From Agromyces protaetiae (GTDB taxonomy: Bacteria; Actinomycetota; Actinomycetes; Actinomycetales; Microbacteriaceae), in assembly GCF_004135405.1 (NCBI RefSeq), contig NZ_CP035491.1, forward strand, positions 1,550,001-1,614,000: a DNA stretch of 64,000 bases. Direction: 5' to 3'. How positions within the stretch are numbered: the first letter of the stretch is position 1; every line of letters starts with the position of its first letter. Below, one piece after another: positions 27,905 to 38,955 of this stretch. The notes under the pieces are model-generated. The model saw nothing but the letters and a program-made list of their open reading frames with translations. It was not told where the DNA came from and did no database searches. The position numbers and the translations under genes are program-made.

Positions 27905-27968
27905 GATCGGCTGCCCGCGTGGCGGCGCGGCGCGCGATCGCGCGACCGCCTCGTGAACGGATGCTCCC

Positions 27969-29677
27969 ATGGGATTCCTCGACGTCAACGGCGTCTCCTA
28001 TTCGCTGCCCGACGGCAGGCCCCTGCTCTCGGATGTCGCGTTCCGCGCGACCGAGGGCAGGACGACGGCGCTCATCGGCGCGAACGGCGCCGGCAAGACG
28101 ACCCTGCTGCGCATCGTCCGCGGCGACCTCCGCGCCGACGAGGGCAGTGTGCAGGTCGACGGCGGGCTCGCCGTCATGGACCAGTTCGTCGGCAGCGGCC
28201 GCACGGCGGAGGGCACCGAGCCGACCGTCGGCGGGCTGCTCGTGACGGTCGCGCCGGCGCGCGTGCGTGCCGCGGCGATCGAGCTCGAGGCATCCGAGAA
28301 CGCTCTCATCGAACGCGACGACACCGACACGCAACTGCGCTATGCCTCGGCCCTCGCCGAGTACGCCGAAGCGGGCGGGTACGACCAGGAGGTCGTGTGG
28401 GATCACTGCACGACGGCCGCGCTCGGCATCCCGTGGGAGCGCGCGAAGCTGCGCGACCTCGCGAAGCTCTCGGGCGGCGAGCAGAAGCGGCTCGCGCTCG
28501 AGGCGCTCCTGCGCGGACCTGAGCAGGTGCTCCTCCTCGACGAGCCCGACAACTCGCTCGACGTGCCCGGCAAGCGCTGGCTCGAAGACCGCTTGCGCGA
28601 GACGAACAAGACCGTCCTGCTCGTCTCGCACGACCGCGAGCTGCTCGCGCGCGCCGCCGACCGCATCGTGACGCTCGAGGCGTCGTCCGCGGGTTCGACG
28701 GCGTGGGTGCACGGCGGGAGCTTCGCGGGCTACCACGCCGCGCGCGACGCGCGCTTCGAACGGCTCGACGAGCTGCGCCGGCGCTGGGATGAGCAGCACC
28801 AGCAGTTGAAGACCCTCGTCGCGACGCTCAAGCAGAAGGCGACGTACAACGACGGCATGGCCTCGCGATACCAGGCCGCTCAGACGCGGCTGCGGAAGTT
28901 CGAGGAGGCGGGGCCGCCCGAGGCGAGGCCACCGGCTCAGGCGGTGTCGATGCGGCTCCGCGGAGCGCGCACGGGCAAGCGCTCGGTCGTCGCTTCGGGC
29001 CTCGAACTGACCGGCCTCATGAAGCCCTTCGACCTCGAGGTCTGGTACGGCGACCGCGTCGCCGTGCTCGGCTCGAACGGGTCGGGCAAGTCGCACTTCC
29101 TCCGGCTGCTCGCCGCGGGCGGCACCGACCCCGACCCCATGCAGGGGCACGTCACCGATCAGGGCGCGCGGCTCGCGCGCGAAGCGCCCACGGCCCACAC
29201 GGGCGTCGTACGGCTCGGCGCGCGCGTCGTGCCGGGGTGGTTCGCGCAGGGCCACGAGCTGCCCGAACTGCGGGGAGGATGCTTCTCGACATCCTGCACC
29301 GGGGCGACTCGGGCCGAGACGGCCTGCCGCGCGAGCAGGCGAGCTCGGCGCTCGACCGGTACGGGCTCGCGGGCGCCGCCCAGCAGGTGTTCGACACCCT
29401 CTCAGGCGGTCAGCAGGCGAGGTTCCAGATCCTCCTCCTCGAACTGTCCGGCGCGACGGCGCTCCTCCTCGACGAGCCGACCGACAACCTCGACCTCGTC
29501 TCGGCCGAAGCGCTCGAAGACGCGCTCTCGCGCTTCGACGGCACGGTCTTCGCCGTCACGCACGACCGGTGGTTCGCGCGGGGGTTCGACCGGTTCCTCG
29601 TGTTCCGCTCCGACGGCGAGGTCGTCGAGACGGATGCCCCGGTGTGGGACGAATCGCGCGTCGTGCGCGCCAGATAG
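27969..29677 (+). CDS. ABC-F family ATPase (frameshift)
   Basis: ABC-F proteins are soluble twin ATPases that act on ribosomes in translation or antibiotic protection. Corrected length is 569 residues. Domain 1 has GANGAGKTTLLRIVRG, LSGGEQKRLALEALL and VLLLDEPDNSLDVPG; a charged linker with KQKATYNDGMASRYQAAQTRLRKFEE follows; domain 2 has GSNGSGKSHFLRLL, LSGGQQARFQILLLEL and LLLDEPTDNLDL. The frame breaks at 29272-29275: the GGGG run needs one more G to read ELRGRMLLDILHRGD. The DEPDNSLD variant of Walker B and the short linker fit an actinobacterial subclass rather than EttA. Confidence 0.85.
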
Positions 29678-29754
29678 CGGGGCGGATGCCTCGTGCCGCG
29701 CGTCTCCGGACGAGCGCGCGGCCGAGGCATCCGCTCGCCGTCGACCCGGCCGGG

Positions 29755-29760
29755 TAGGCT
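29755..29760 (+). promoter_or_regulatory. Leaderless-type -10 box (TAGGCT) for guaB3
   Basis: TAGGCTGGCATC precedes GTG 29767 with a 6-nt gap. Confidence 0.6.
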
Positions 29761-29766
29761 GGCATC

Positions 29767-30891
29767 GTGAGTATGGAGATCGAGATCGGCCGCTCCAAGC
29801 GGGGCCGTCGCGTTTACGCGTTCGACGACATCGCCATCGTTCCGAGCAGGCGCACGCGCGACCCCGAGGACGTGTCGGTGAGCTGGTCGATCGACGCGTA
29901 CCAGTTCGACATCCCGTTCCTCGCCGCCCCCATGGACTCCGTCGTCTCGCCGCAGACGGCGATCATGATCGGCCAGCTCGGCGGCCTCGGCGTGCTCGAC
30001 CTCGAAGGCCTCTGGACGCGGTACGAAGACCCCGAGCCCGTCCTCGCCGAGATCCGCGAGCTCTGGCCCGAGAACGCGACCGCGCGCATGCAAGAGCTCT
30101 ACAGCGAGCCCATCAAGCCCGAGCTCGTCACGCAGCGCCTCGCCGAGATCCGCGCCGCGGGCGTCACCGTGGCCGGCGCCCTCTCGCCGCAGCGCACGCA
30201 AGAGCTCTACGAGACCGTCGTCGCCGCGGGCGTCGACCTCTTCGTCATCCGCGGCACGACCGTGTCGGCCGAGCACGTCTCGAAGCAGCACGAGCCGCTC
30301 AACCTCAAGAAGTTCATCTACGAACTCGACGTGCCCGTCATCGTCGGCGGGGCCGCGACCTACACGGCCGCCCTCCACCTCATGCGCACGGGCGCGGCCG
30401 GCGTCCTCGTCGGCTTCGGCGGCGGCGCCGCCTCGACGACGCGCGCCGCTCTCGGCATCCACGCGCCCATGGCCACGGCAGTTGCCGATGTCGCCGGCGC
30501 ACGCCGCGACTACCTCGACGAGTCGGGCGGCCGCTACGTGCACGTCATCGCAGACGGCGGGCTCGGGGCATCCGGAGACATCGTCAAGGCGATCGCCTGC
30601 GGTGCCGACGCCGTCATGCTCGGCGCCGCGCTCGCGCGCGCGACCGACGCGCCCGGCGGCGGCTGGCACTGGGGCGCCGAAGCGCACCACCCCAAGCTGC
30701 CGCGCGGCCAACGCGTGCAGGTCGGGCAGGTCGCGCCCCTCGAAGAGATCCTCTACGGGCCGGCGCCCGGCGCCGACGGCACCGCGAACCTCGTGGGCGC
30801 GCTCCGCAAGTCGATGGCGACGACGGGGTACTCCGACCTCAAGGAGTTCCAGCGCGTCGAGGTCGTCGTCGCGCCGTACCAAGGGGTGTAG
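29767..30891 (+). CDS. guaB3: GuaB3 family IMP dehydrogenase-related protein
   Basis: A 374-residue TIM-barrel paralogue of GuaB without CBS domains. It has RRVYAFDDIAIVPSRRTRDP at the start, FLAAPMDSVVSP, VIVGGAATYTAA and IADGGLGASGDIVKAIACGADAVMLG. The loop that in IMP dehydrogenase carries the catalytic Cys (ICTTR) reads GGGAASTTRAALG here, with Ser at residue 223. WHWGAEAHHPKLPRG replaces the canonical flap. Family members occur through Actinobacteria and cyanobacteria; the reaction in this lineage is uncertain. An alternative start is ATG 29773. Confidence 0.9.
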   Translation: MSMEIEIGRSKRGRRVYAFDDIAIVPSRRTRDPEDVSVSWSIDAYQFDIPFLAAPMDSVVSPQTAIMIGQLGGLGVLDLEGLWTRYEDPEPVLAEIRELWPENATARMQELYSEPIKPELVTQRLAEIRAAGVTVAGALSPQRTQELYETVVAAGVDLFVIRGTTVSAEHVSKQHEPLNLKKFIYELDVPVIVGGAATYTAALHLMRTGAAGVLVGFGGGAASTTRAALGIHAPMATAVADVAGARRDYLDESGGRYVHVIADGGLGASGDIVKAIACGADAVMLGAALARATDAPGGGWHWGAEAHHPKLPRGQRVQVGQVAPLEEILYGPAPGADGTANLVGALRKSMATTGYSDLKEFQRVEVVVAPYQGV

Positions 30892-30962
30892 GCGAGGCAT
30901 CCGCCGCGCCGCGAACGCCGACTCGACCGTCGTATTCCGGGCACAACCCGCGCTGCCTCCGG

Positions 30963-30968
30963 TAGCGT
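30963..30968 (+). promoter_or_regulatory. glpD -10 box (TAGCGT)
   Basis: CGGTAGCGTTGG gives a leader of about 40 nt before ATG 31015. Confidence 0.45.
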
Positions 30969-31014
30969 TGGAGGAGGCGCCGCAGCCCGTGCGACGTCGG
31001 GGGACGGGGGCGAG

Positions 31015-32816
31015 ATGGCCACGCAGAACACCGCACCGAAGCGCACGCCGAAGGCGGCGGCGAATGCCGAACCGAATGCCGCCGCGAAGGCCCGGCAGAA
31101 GTCGGTCGCGCGTTCCACGAAGCTCGGGCCCGAAGAGCGGGCGGCGGCGATTTCGAGGCTCAAAGAGAAAGAGCTCGACATCCTCGTCGTCGGAGCCGGC
31201 ATCGTCGGCGCCGGCGCGGCCCTCGACGCCGTGACCCGCGGACTCTCGACGGGGCTGCTCGAAGCGCGCGACTTCGCGTCGGGCACGTCGAGCCGGTCGT
31301 CGAAGCTCATCCACGGCGGCATCCGCTATCTCGAACAGCTCGACTTCCACCTCGTGCGCGAGGCCCTCATCGAACGCGGCCTCCTGCTGCAGCGCATCGC
31401 GCCGCACCTCGTGAAGCCCGTGCGGTTCCTCTACCCGCTGAAGAAGCGCGTGACCGAGCGGTTCTACGTCGGCGCGGGCATGATGCTCTACGACATCTTC
31501 AGCTACACGGGTCCGCTGCGTCCGGGCGTGCCGCACCACCGGCATCTCTCGAAGCGGCAGGTGCTGCGGGCGTCGCCGTCGATCTCGTCGAACTTCCTCG
31601 TCGGCGGCCTCACCTACTACGACGCGCAGATGGACGACGCGCGCTACGTCTCGACCCTCGCACGCACGGCGTCGTCGTACGGCGCGCACGTCGCGAGCCG
31701 CGTCAACGTCGAGGGATTCATCAAGGTCGGCGAGCGGGTCGTGGGCGTGCGCGCGCACGACCTCGAGACGGGCGAGCGGTTCGAGGTGAGGGCCAAGCAG
31801 GTCGTCAACGCGACCGGTGTGTGGACCGACGACACGCAGCGCATGGTCGGCGAACGCGGCACCTTCAAGGTGCGCGCGTCGAAGGGCGTGCACCTCGTGG
31901 TGCCGCGCGACCGCTTCCAGTCGAACTCGGGCTTCTCCTCCGCACCGAGAAGAGCGTGCTGTTCGTCATCCCGTGGGGCCGCCACTGGCTCATCGGCACG
32001 ACCGACACCGACTGGAACCTCGACAAGGCGCACCCCGCCGCGACGGCCGCCGACATCGACTACATCCTCGAGCACGTCAACCAGGTGCTCGCCGTGCCGC
32101 TCACGCGCGAAGACGTCGAGGGCGTGTACGCGGGCCTCCGCCCGCTCCTCGCGGGCGAGAGCGACCAGACGTCGAAGCTCTCTCGTGAGCACCTCGTCGC
32201 CCACACGGTGCCGGGGCTCGTCGTCGTCGCGGGCGGCAAGTTCACGACCTATCGGGTGATGGCGAAAGACGCGATCGACGCCGCCGCCGACGCGCTCGAC
32301 GGTCGCGTGCCGGCGTCGGTGACCGAGAACATCCCGCTCCTCGGCGCCGAGGGCTACCTCGCCGCGTGGAACAAGCGGGCGAAGATCGCGCGCGCGTTCG
32401 ACGTGCACAAGGTGCGCATCGAACACCTGCTCAACCGGTTCGGCACGCTCACCGACGACCTCCTCGACCTCATCCGCAACGATCCGTCGCTCGGCGAACC
32501 GCTGCCCGGCGCCGACGACTACCTCGGCGCCGAGGTCGTGTACGCGGCCTCGCACGAGGGGGCACTGCACCTCGACGACGTGCTCGCCCGGCGCACGCGC
32601 ATCTCGATCGAGGCGTGGGACAGAGGCGTCTCGGCGGCGCCCGTCGCCGCGAAGCTCATGGGCCGCGTGCTCGGGTGGGACGCCTCGCGCGAGCAGCTCG
32701 AGGTCGAACGCTACCTCCAGCGCGTCGAGGCGGAGCGCGCGTCGCAGCTGCAACCCGACGACGAGTCGGCCGACCGCGTTCGCCTCGAGGCACCCGACAT
32801 CGTGAAGGTCGACTGA
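31015..32816 (+). CDS. glpD: Glycerol-3-phosphate dehydrogenase (frameshift)
   Basis: GlpD oxidises glycerol-3-phosphate to dihydroxyacetone phosphate, passing electrons to quinone through FAD. Corrected length is 600 residues. After a ~40-residue Ala/Lys-rich tail the FAD motif ILVVGAGIVGAGAALDAVTRG appears, then SSRSSKLIHGGIRYLEQ, ALIERGLLLQRIAPHL and NATGVWTDD; the second part has WGRHWLIGTTDTDW and VAGGKFTTYRVMA. The frame breaks at 31929-31931: adding one G to the GGG run gives SNSGLLLRTEKSVLF. The N-terminal arm is an unusual extension. Glycerol-3-phosphate could also come from the phosphodiesterase at 39.9 kb. Confidence 0.93.
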
Positions 32817-32845
32817 GGGGCATCCGGCACTCAGGAACGGCCGGA

Positions 32846-32851
32846 TAGGCT
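32846..32851 (+). promoter_or_regulatory. -10 box (TAGGCT) for the SURF1-like gene
   Basis: GGATAGGCTGGACG; here the start codon is 34 nt away, giving a leader of about 28 nt with CTGAGGA before ATG 32886. Confidence 0.5.
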
Positions 32852-32885
32852 GGACGCGCTCCGTCTGCCGACCCCCTGAGGACCC

Positions 32886-33698
32886 ATGCTCCGCATGATG
32901 CTGCGCCCGCGCTGGGTGCTCGCGCTCATCGCCGCGCTCGCCGTGGCCGGCGGGTTCGCGCTGCTCAGCCAGTGGCAGGTCGACCGCGCGGTCGAGCAGG
33001 CCGTCGTCGACGACCGGCCGACCGAGGAGGTCCGCCCCTTCGCCGATGTCGTGGCCGAGCCCGACGCGCCCACGGAGCAGGATGCGACCGGTCAGATGGT
33101 CGAGGTGCGCGGGCGGTTCGTCGCGGGCGACACGGTGCTCGTCGACGGTCGGCTGAACGACGGCGTCGCGGGCACGTGGGTGGTCGCGCACCTGGATGTC
33201 ACGGATGCCTCGCCCGGGGGTCTGCCGGTCGCGCTCGGGTGGGCGGCGGACCGCGCCGACGCCGAGCGGGCGCGCGACGCGTTCGACGCGGAGGTCGCCG
33301 CGGCTGCCGATGCGGACGCCGCCGAGGTGACGGTCACGGGCCGCTTCCTTCCGAGCGAGGCGCCGATCCTTCCCGACGAGGGCGGCGACCCGTACGCGAT
33401 GCAGACCGTCGCGGTGGCCCAGCTCGTCAACCTGTGGGCCGACTTCGACGACCGCCCCGCGTACTTCGGATACGTCACGAGCCAGCAGCCGCTGGTCGAC
33501 GGCCTCGACGCGATCTCGTCGCCGCCGCCCGAGCAGCAGACCGAGCTGAACTGGCTCAACGTGTTCTACGCGATCGAGTGGGTCGTGTTCGCGGGCTTCG
33601 CGATCTTCCTGTGGTGGCGGCTCGTGAAGGACGCCGTCGAGCGCGAGCGCGAAGAGGCCGAGCTCGAGGCATCCGAGCGCTCAGCAACGGCCCGGTAG
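32886..33698 (+). CDS. SURF1 family membrane protein
   Basis: SURF1-like proteins help assemble haem-copper cytochrome oxidase. The 270-residue protein has the expected topology: an N-terminal helix (WVLALIAALAVAGGFALLSQWQVDRA), an extracytoplasmic beta-rich domain (VEVRGRFVAGDTVLVDGRLNDG, WVVAHLDV, VTVTGRFLPSEAPI) and a C-terminal helix (WLNVFYAIEWVVFAGFAIFLWWRLVKD). The NWLNVFYAIEWVVF end is the best family signature. The gene is separate from cytochrome oxidase genes. It ends 10 nt before the DUF3817 gene, whose promoter box overlaps its stop. Confidence 0.82.
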   Translation: MLRMMLRPRWVLALIAALAVAGGFALLSQWQVDRAVEQAVVDDRPTEEVRPFADVVAEPDAPTEQDATGQMVEVRGRFVAGDTVLVDGRLNDGVAGTWVVAHLDVTDASPGGLPVALGWAADRADAERARDAFDAEVAAAADADAAEVTVTGRFLPSEAPILPDEGGDPYAMQTVAVAQLVNLWADFDDRPAYFGYVTSQQPLVDGLDAISSPPPEQQTELNWLNVFYAIEWVVFAGFAIFLWWRLVKDAVEREREEAELEASERSATAR

Positions 33699-33701
33699 AC
33701 T
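33696..33701 (+). promoter_or_regulatory. Leaderless-type -10 box (TAGACT) for DUF3817-guaA
   Basis: TAGACT overlaps the SURF1-like stop codon and lies 7 nt before ATG 33709. Confidence 0.55.
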
Positions 33702-33708
33702 CGTACCC

Positions 33709-34204
33709 ATGCCCCTCGAGCCGAAACTCGCCGATCTGCCGCGCATCCGCGGGGCGCTCAAGTTCTATGTCGTCTGCTCGACCATCACGGGCGTCATGCT
33801 GCTGCTCCTGTGCGCCGAGATGATCGTCAAGTACGGCCTCGGGTACGAGCTCTTCGGCTTCGGGCCGGCGGGCTTCCTGACCTTCGCCCCGGTCGTCCAG
33901 GGCCCCGAGGGGCTCGAGTCCTCGGGCGTCGGCGTCAACCTGTCGACGGGCATCCTCATCGCCCACGGCTGGTTCTACGTGCTCTACCTCTTCAGCTGCT
34001 TCCGCCTGTGGAGCCTCATGCGCTGGCAGGCGCTCCGACTGCTGCTCCTCGCCGCGGGCGGCGTCGTGCCGTTCCTGTCGTTCTTCCTCGAGGCGCGCAT
34101 CGGCCGCGAGGTGCGCGCGTACCTCGCGAAGCGCGAGGTGGATGCCTCGGTGTCGACCGGCCCCGACCAGACCACCCCGACCAGCCCACCGTGGAGGCCG
34201 CCCA

Positions 34205-34208
<4 letters not shown>
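33709..34208 (+). CDS. DUF3817 membrane protein (frameshift)
   Basis: A ~166-residue membrane protein with three to four helices. The DUF3817 family pattern is visible: [53 protein letters not shown] and [23 protein letters not shown]. Uncorrected, the frame runs on for 593 codons across guaA. One extra C near 34184-34190 (ACCAGC to ACCCAGC) restores a natural end PTVEAAQ with a stop at 34206-34208 that overlaps the guaA start (GTGA). DUF3817 upstream of guaA is a common actinobacterial pairing; the function is unknown. Confidence 0.8.
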
Positions 34209-35815
<1,607 letters not shown>

Positions 35816-35832
35816 GCGCGTCGCTCACGTGA

Positions 35833-35866
35833 CGAAGGGCGCGGGCCGCAAGGTCCGCGCCCTTCG
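35833..35866 (+). terminator. Terminator after guaA
   Basis: CGAAGGGCGCGG pairs with CCGCGCCCTTCG, with inner CC/GG around GCAA, 17 nt after the stop. Confidence 0.85.
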
Positions 35867-35929
35867 GCGTTCGCGGAGGCCGGCCGCCGAGCGCTCGAAT
35901 TCCCCCTGCCGCTCGCGCCCCCCACCTGG

Positions 35930-35935
35930 CAGGAT
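35930..35935 (+). promoter_or_regulatory. Leaderless-type -10 box (CAGGAT) for ldh
   Basis: TGGCAGGATGGCGAC lies directly before ATG 35942 with a 6-nt gap. Confidence 0.5.
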
Positions 35936-35941
35936 GGCGAC

Positions 35942-36885
35942 ATGGTGGCTGTTCAGAATTCGAAACTGACCGTCGTCGGCGCCGGGGCGTCGGCACCAGC
36001 CTCGCCTTCGCGGCACTCATCCGCGGATCGGCGAACGAAGTCGCGCTCTACGACATCGCGAAGGCGAAGGTCGAGGCCGAAGTGCTCGACCTCGCGCACG
36101 GCACGCAGTTCACCCAGTCGTCGATCATCGGAGGAGACGATCCGGCGGTCATCGAGGGGTCGAACATCATCGTCATCACGGCGGGTGCGAAGCAGCAACC
36201 CGGCCAGACGCGCATGGACCTCGTCGGCACGAACGTCAAGATCCTCGAGGGCATGCTGCCCGTGCTCCTCGAGCGGGCGCCCGACGCGACGATCATCCTC
36301 GTCTCGAACCCCGTCGACGTGCTCACGCTCGCGGCGCAGAAGATCACGGGTCTGCCGACGAACCGCGTGTTCGGGTCGGGCACCGTGCTCGACACGTCGC
36401 GGTTCCGGTGGCTCCTCGCCAAGCGTGCGGGGGTCTCGACGTCGAGCGTGCACGCCGACATTGTGGGCGAGCACGGCGACACCGAGTTCCCCCTGTGGTC
36501 GAACGCGCGCATCGGCGCGATCCCGATCGAGGAGTGGGGCGGCGGCGACGTCTTCAGCCACGACGAGTTCGACGACATCGCGCACGAGGTGCGCACGGCC
36601 GCGTACAAGGTCATCGAGGGCAAGGGCGCCACGAACTACGCGATCGGCATCTCGGCGGCGCGCATCGTCGAGGCGGTCGTCAACGACGAGCGTGCGGTGC
36701 TGCCGGTCAGCACGGTGTTCTCGGGCATGTACGGCCTCAACGACGTCGCCCTCTCGGTTCCGAGCATCGTCGGCGCCGACGGCGCGGTCGCGCTCCCCGA
36801 GACGCCGTTCTCCGACGAGGAGCTCGGGCTGCTGCAGGCGTCGGGCGCCGCGATCCGCGAGGTCGCCGACTCGGTCGGCATCTGA
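35942..36885 (+). CDS. ldh: L-lactate dehydrogenase (frameshift)
   Basis: Ldh reduces pyruvate to L-lactate with NADH. Corrected length is 314 residues. The NAD motif should read KLTVVGAGAVGTSLAFAALI, but the sequence GGGGCGTCGGC lacks one G near 35988-35990, shifting the frame. After it come the normal VLDLAHGTQF, VITAGAKQQPGQTRMDLVGTN, VSNPVDVLT, the catalytic His in VGEHGDTEFPLWS and the substrate-loop Arg. The distinction from malate dehydrogenase rests on the GAKQQPGQTR loop with Gln before Arg-binding residues. Confidence 0.93.
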
Positions 36886-36968
36886 GTCCGTCGCGCGCCG
36901 GTCGGCCGAGGCCGACGGCGGGCGCGCGGCAGAGACATCCGGATTGCTTCGAAGAAATCCGCGCGCCG

Positions 36969-36995
36969 TGTCGATCCCGCGGCTTCCCGTTCGAC
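36969..36995 (+). promoter_or_regulatory. Candidate ECF42-type promoter upstream of the DGPF gene
   Basis: TGTCGA (36969-36974) - N17 - CGAC (36992-36995). TGTCGA as -35 and a CG-based -10 is what I recall for ECF42 targets. A palindrome GGTCG-N5-CGACC follows near 37009. Confidence 0.5.
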
Positions 36996-37042
36996 GTTCT
37001 GAGTGAGAGGGTCGAGACGCGACCCCGGACGAGGAGACTCCC

Positions 37043-37474
37043 ATGACCAAGTACATGCTCATCATGCGCGCCGACGAGCGCGCCGCGGCCGCCTACGCGA
37101 CCATGCCGTTCGAAGAGGTCATCGCCGCGATGGGCCGCTACAACGAATCGATGATGAACGCGGGGGTGCTCCTCACGGGCGACGGGCTCTCCGACGCGAG
37201 CGAGGGCGCCGTCGTCGACTTCGAGGGCGAGACCCCGCTCGTGACCGACGGCCCCTACGGCGAGCTCCGCGAACTCTTCAACGGGTTCTGGATGATCGAG
37301 ACCGCCACGAAGGAAGAGGCGATCGAGTGGGCCAAGCGCGCCCCGCTCACGACGGGCAACTTCATCGAGGTGCGGCGCGTGAACGGCGTCGAGGACTTCC
37401 CGCAGGACAACGAGTGGATCCAGAAGCAGGCCGGCTGGCGCGAGGAGCAGGAGCAGCGCGCGGCGCAGGGCTGA
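37043..37474 (+). CDS. YCII-related / DGPF domain protein
   Basis: A 143-residue ferredoxin-like-fold protein beginning MTKYMLIMRADERAAAAYA with the DGPF-family motif LVTDGPYGELRELFNGFWMIE near residues 70-90. These proteins are encoded next to ECF42 sigma factors across Actinobacteria and are their usual targets; their biochemical role is not established. The gene lies 18 nt upstream of the sigma-factor gene and is probably co-transcribed. GAGGAGACTCCC precedes ATG 37043. Confidence 0.88.
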   Translation: MTKYMLIMRADERAAAAYATMPFEEVIAAMGRYNESMMNAGVLLTGDGLSDASEGAVVDFEGETPLVTDGPYGELRELFNGFWMIETATKEEAIEWAKRAPLTTGNFIEVRRVNGVEDFPQDNEWIQKQAGWREEQEQRAAQG

Positions 37475-37492
37475 GCGCGGCGCACGACTGAC

Positions 37493-38842
37493 ATGACGGA
37501 TGCCTCGGGGTCGCCGCCTGCCCCTGAGCGGGTCGACGGGGGCGAGCCCGAGGCATCCGCGCGCGCCGAGGCATCCGCCCGCCGCGCCGTCGAGGCCGTG
37601 TGGCGCATCGAGTCCGCGCGCATCGTCGCGACCCTGACGCGCGCGGTGGGCGATTTCGCGCTCGCCGAGGATCTCGCGCAGGACGCCCTCGCCGACGCGC
37701 TCGCGCAGTGGCCGCAGGCCGGCGTGCCGAAGAACCCGGGCGCGTGGCTCACGGCGGTCGCGAAGCGGAAGGCGATCGACGGGTGGCGGCGGCGCGAGCG
37801 GTACGACGAACGGCTCGCGGAGATCGCGCACGACCTCTCGCAGCAGACTCCGGATGCCTCCGCAGCCGACCCGTGGGACCCCGATCGGATCGACGACGAG
37901 GTGCTCCGGCTCGTGTTCGTCGCGTGCCATCCGGTGCTCTCGCGTGAAGCGCGTGTCGCGCTGACGCTGCGGGTCGTCGGGGGGCTGACCACCGAGGAGA
38001 TCGCGCGGCTCTTCCTCGTGCCCGTGCCGACCGTGCAGCAGCGGATCGTGCGCGCGAAGCAGGCGCTCGGCGACGCGGGCGTGCCGTTCGAGGTGCCCGC
38101 GCGCGACGAGTTCGGCGACCGGCTCGGCACCGTGCTCGGCGTGCTGTACCTGATCTTCACCGAGGGGCATACGGCGACGACGGGCGAGGACTGGATGCGC
38201 CCCGAACTCTCGCTCGAGGCGCTCCGGCTCGCGCGCGTGCTCGTCGCGCTCGTGCCGCGCGAGGCAGAGGCGCACGGGCTCGTCGCGCTCATGGAGCTCA
38301 CGGCGGCAAGGTTCCCGGCGCGAGTGGATTCCTCGGGGTCGCCCGTCCTCCTCGCGGATCAAGACCGGTGCCGGTGGGATCGCTCCGCGATCGCGCGCGG
38401 ACGCGCGGCGCTCGGGCGGGCTCGGGCGCTCGCGACTGGGGCCGGCCGCGGAGTCGGGTCCTACGCCCTGCAGGCGGCGATCGCCGAGCAGCACGCGGTC
38501 GCGGCATCCGTCGAGGAGACCGACTGGCGCGCGATCGTCGCGACCTATGACGCCCTCGCCGCGCTCGCGCCGTCGCCCGTCGTGGAGCTCAACCGGGCCG
38601 TCGCCGTGTCGATGGCGAGCGGTGAAGGGTTCGGCCCCGAGGCCGCCCTCGACCTCGTCGACGCGCTCGCCGGAGACAAGCGGCTCGCCCTCTCGCACCT
38701 CGTGCCGAGCGCGCGAGGAGAGCTCCTCGCACGGCTCGGCCGCGACGCCGAGGCCCGCGCCGAGTTCGAGCGCGCGGCCGCACTCGCGCAGAACGCGCGC
38801 GAGCGCGCCGTGCTCCTCGCGAAGGCCGCCGCGCGCCGCTGA
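37493..38842 (+). CDS. ECF42-type RNA polymerase sigma factor with C-terminal TPR-like region
   Basis: The 449-residue protein has sigma-2 (RIVATLTRAVGDFALAEDLAQDALADALAQWP...WLTAVAKRKAIDGWRR, residues ~43-105) and sigma-4 (LRVVGGLTTEEIARLFLVPVPTVQQRIVRAKQAL, ~155-190), followed by ~250 helical residues that resemble the TPR extension of the ECF42 group (YLIFTEGHTATTGEDWMRPELSLEALRLARVL; YALQAAIAEQHA; VVELNRAVAVSMASG). That extension is needed for activity in this group; no anti-sigma gene is present, which also fits. A ~30-residue Ala/Glu N-terminus precedes region 2. Confidence 0.9.
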   Translation: MTDASGSPPAPERVDGGEPEASARAEASARRAVEAVWRIESARIVATLTRAVGDFALAEDLAQDALADALAQWPQAGVPKNPGAWLTAVAKRKAIDGWRRRERYDERLAEIAHDLSQQTPDASAADPWDPDRIDDEVLRLVFVACHPVLSREARVALTLRVVGGLTTEEIARLFLVPVPTVQQRIVRAKQALGDAGVPFEVPARDEFGDRLGTVLGVLYLIFTEGHTATTGEDWMRPELSLEALRLARVLVALVPREAEAHGLVALMELTAARFPARVDSSGSPVLLADQDRCRWDRSAIARGRAALGRARALATGAGRGVGSYALQAAIAEQHAVAASVEETDWRAIVATYDALAALAPSPVVELNRAVAVSMASGEGFGPEAALDLVDALAGDKRLALSHLVPSARGELLARLGRDAEARAEFERAAALAQNARERAVLLAKAAARR

Positions 38843-38889
38843 GGTGCGGGCCGCCTCCGAAGGGTGCCGAACGGTGTCTGCTTCACTCA

Positions 38890-38911
38890 GCGGTGGCTTC
38901 GGCGTCACCGC
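38890..38911. terminator. Weak hairpin between convergent sigma-factor and BI-1 genes
   Basis: GCGGTG pairs with CACCGC around a 10-nt loop in the 113-bp convergent spacer; no T-tail, so only a possible bidirectional terminator. Confidence 0.35.
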
Positions 38912-38955
38912 CGGCGGCAGAACCCACCGTTCCGCCGTTCAGGTGGCGGCGAGCG

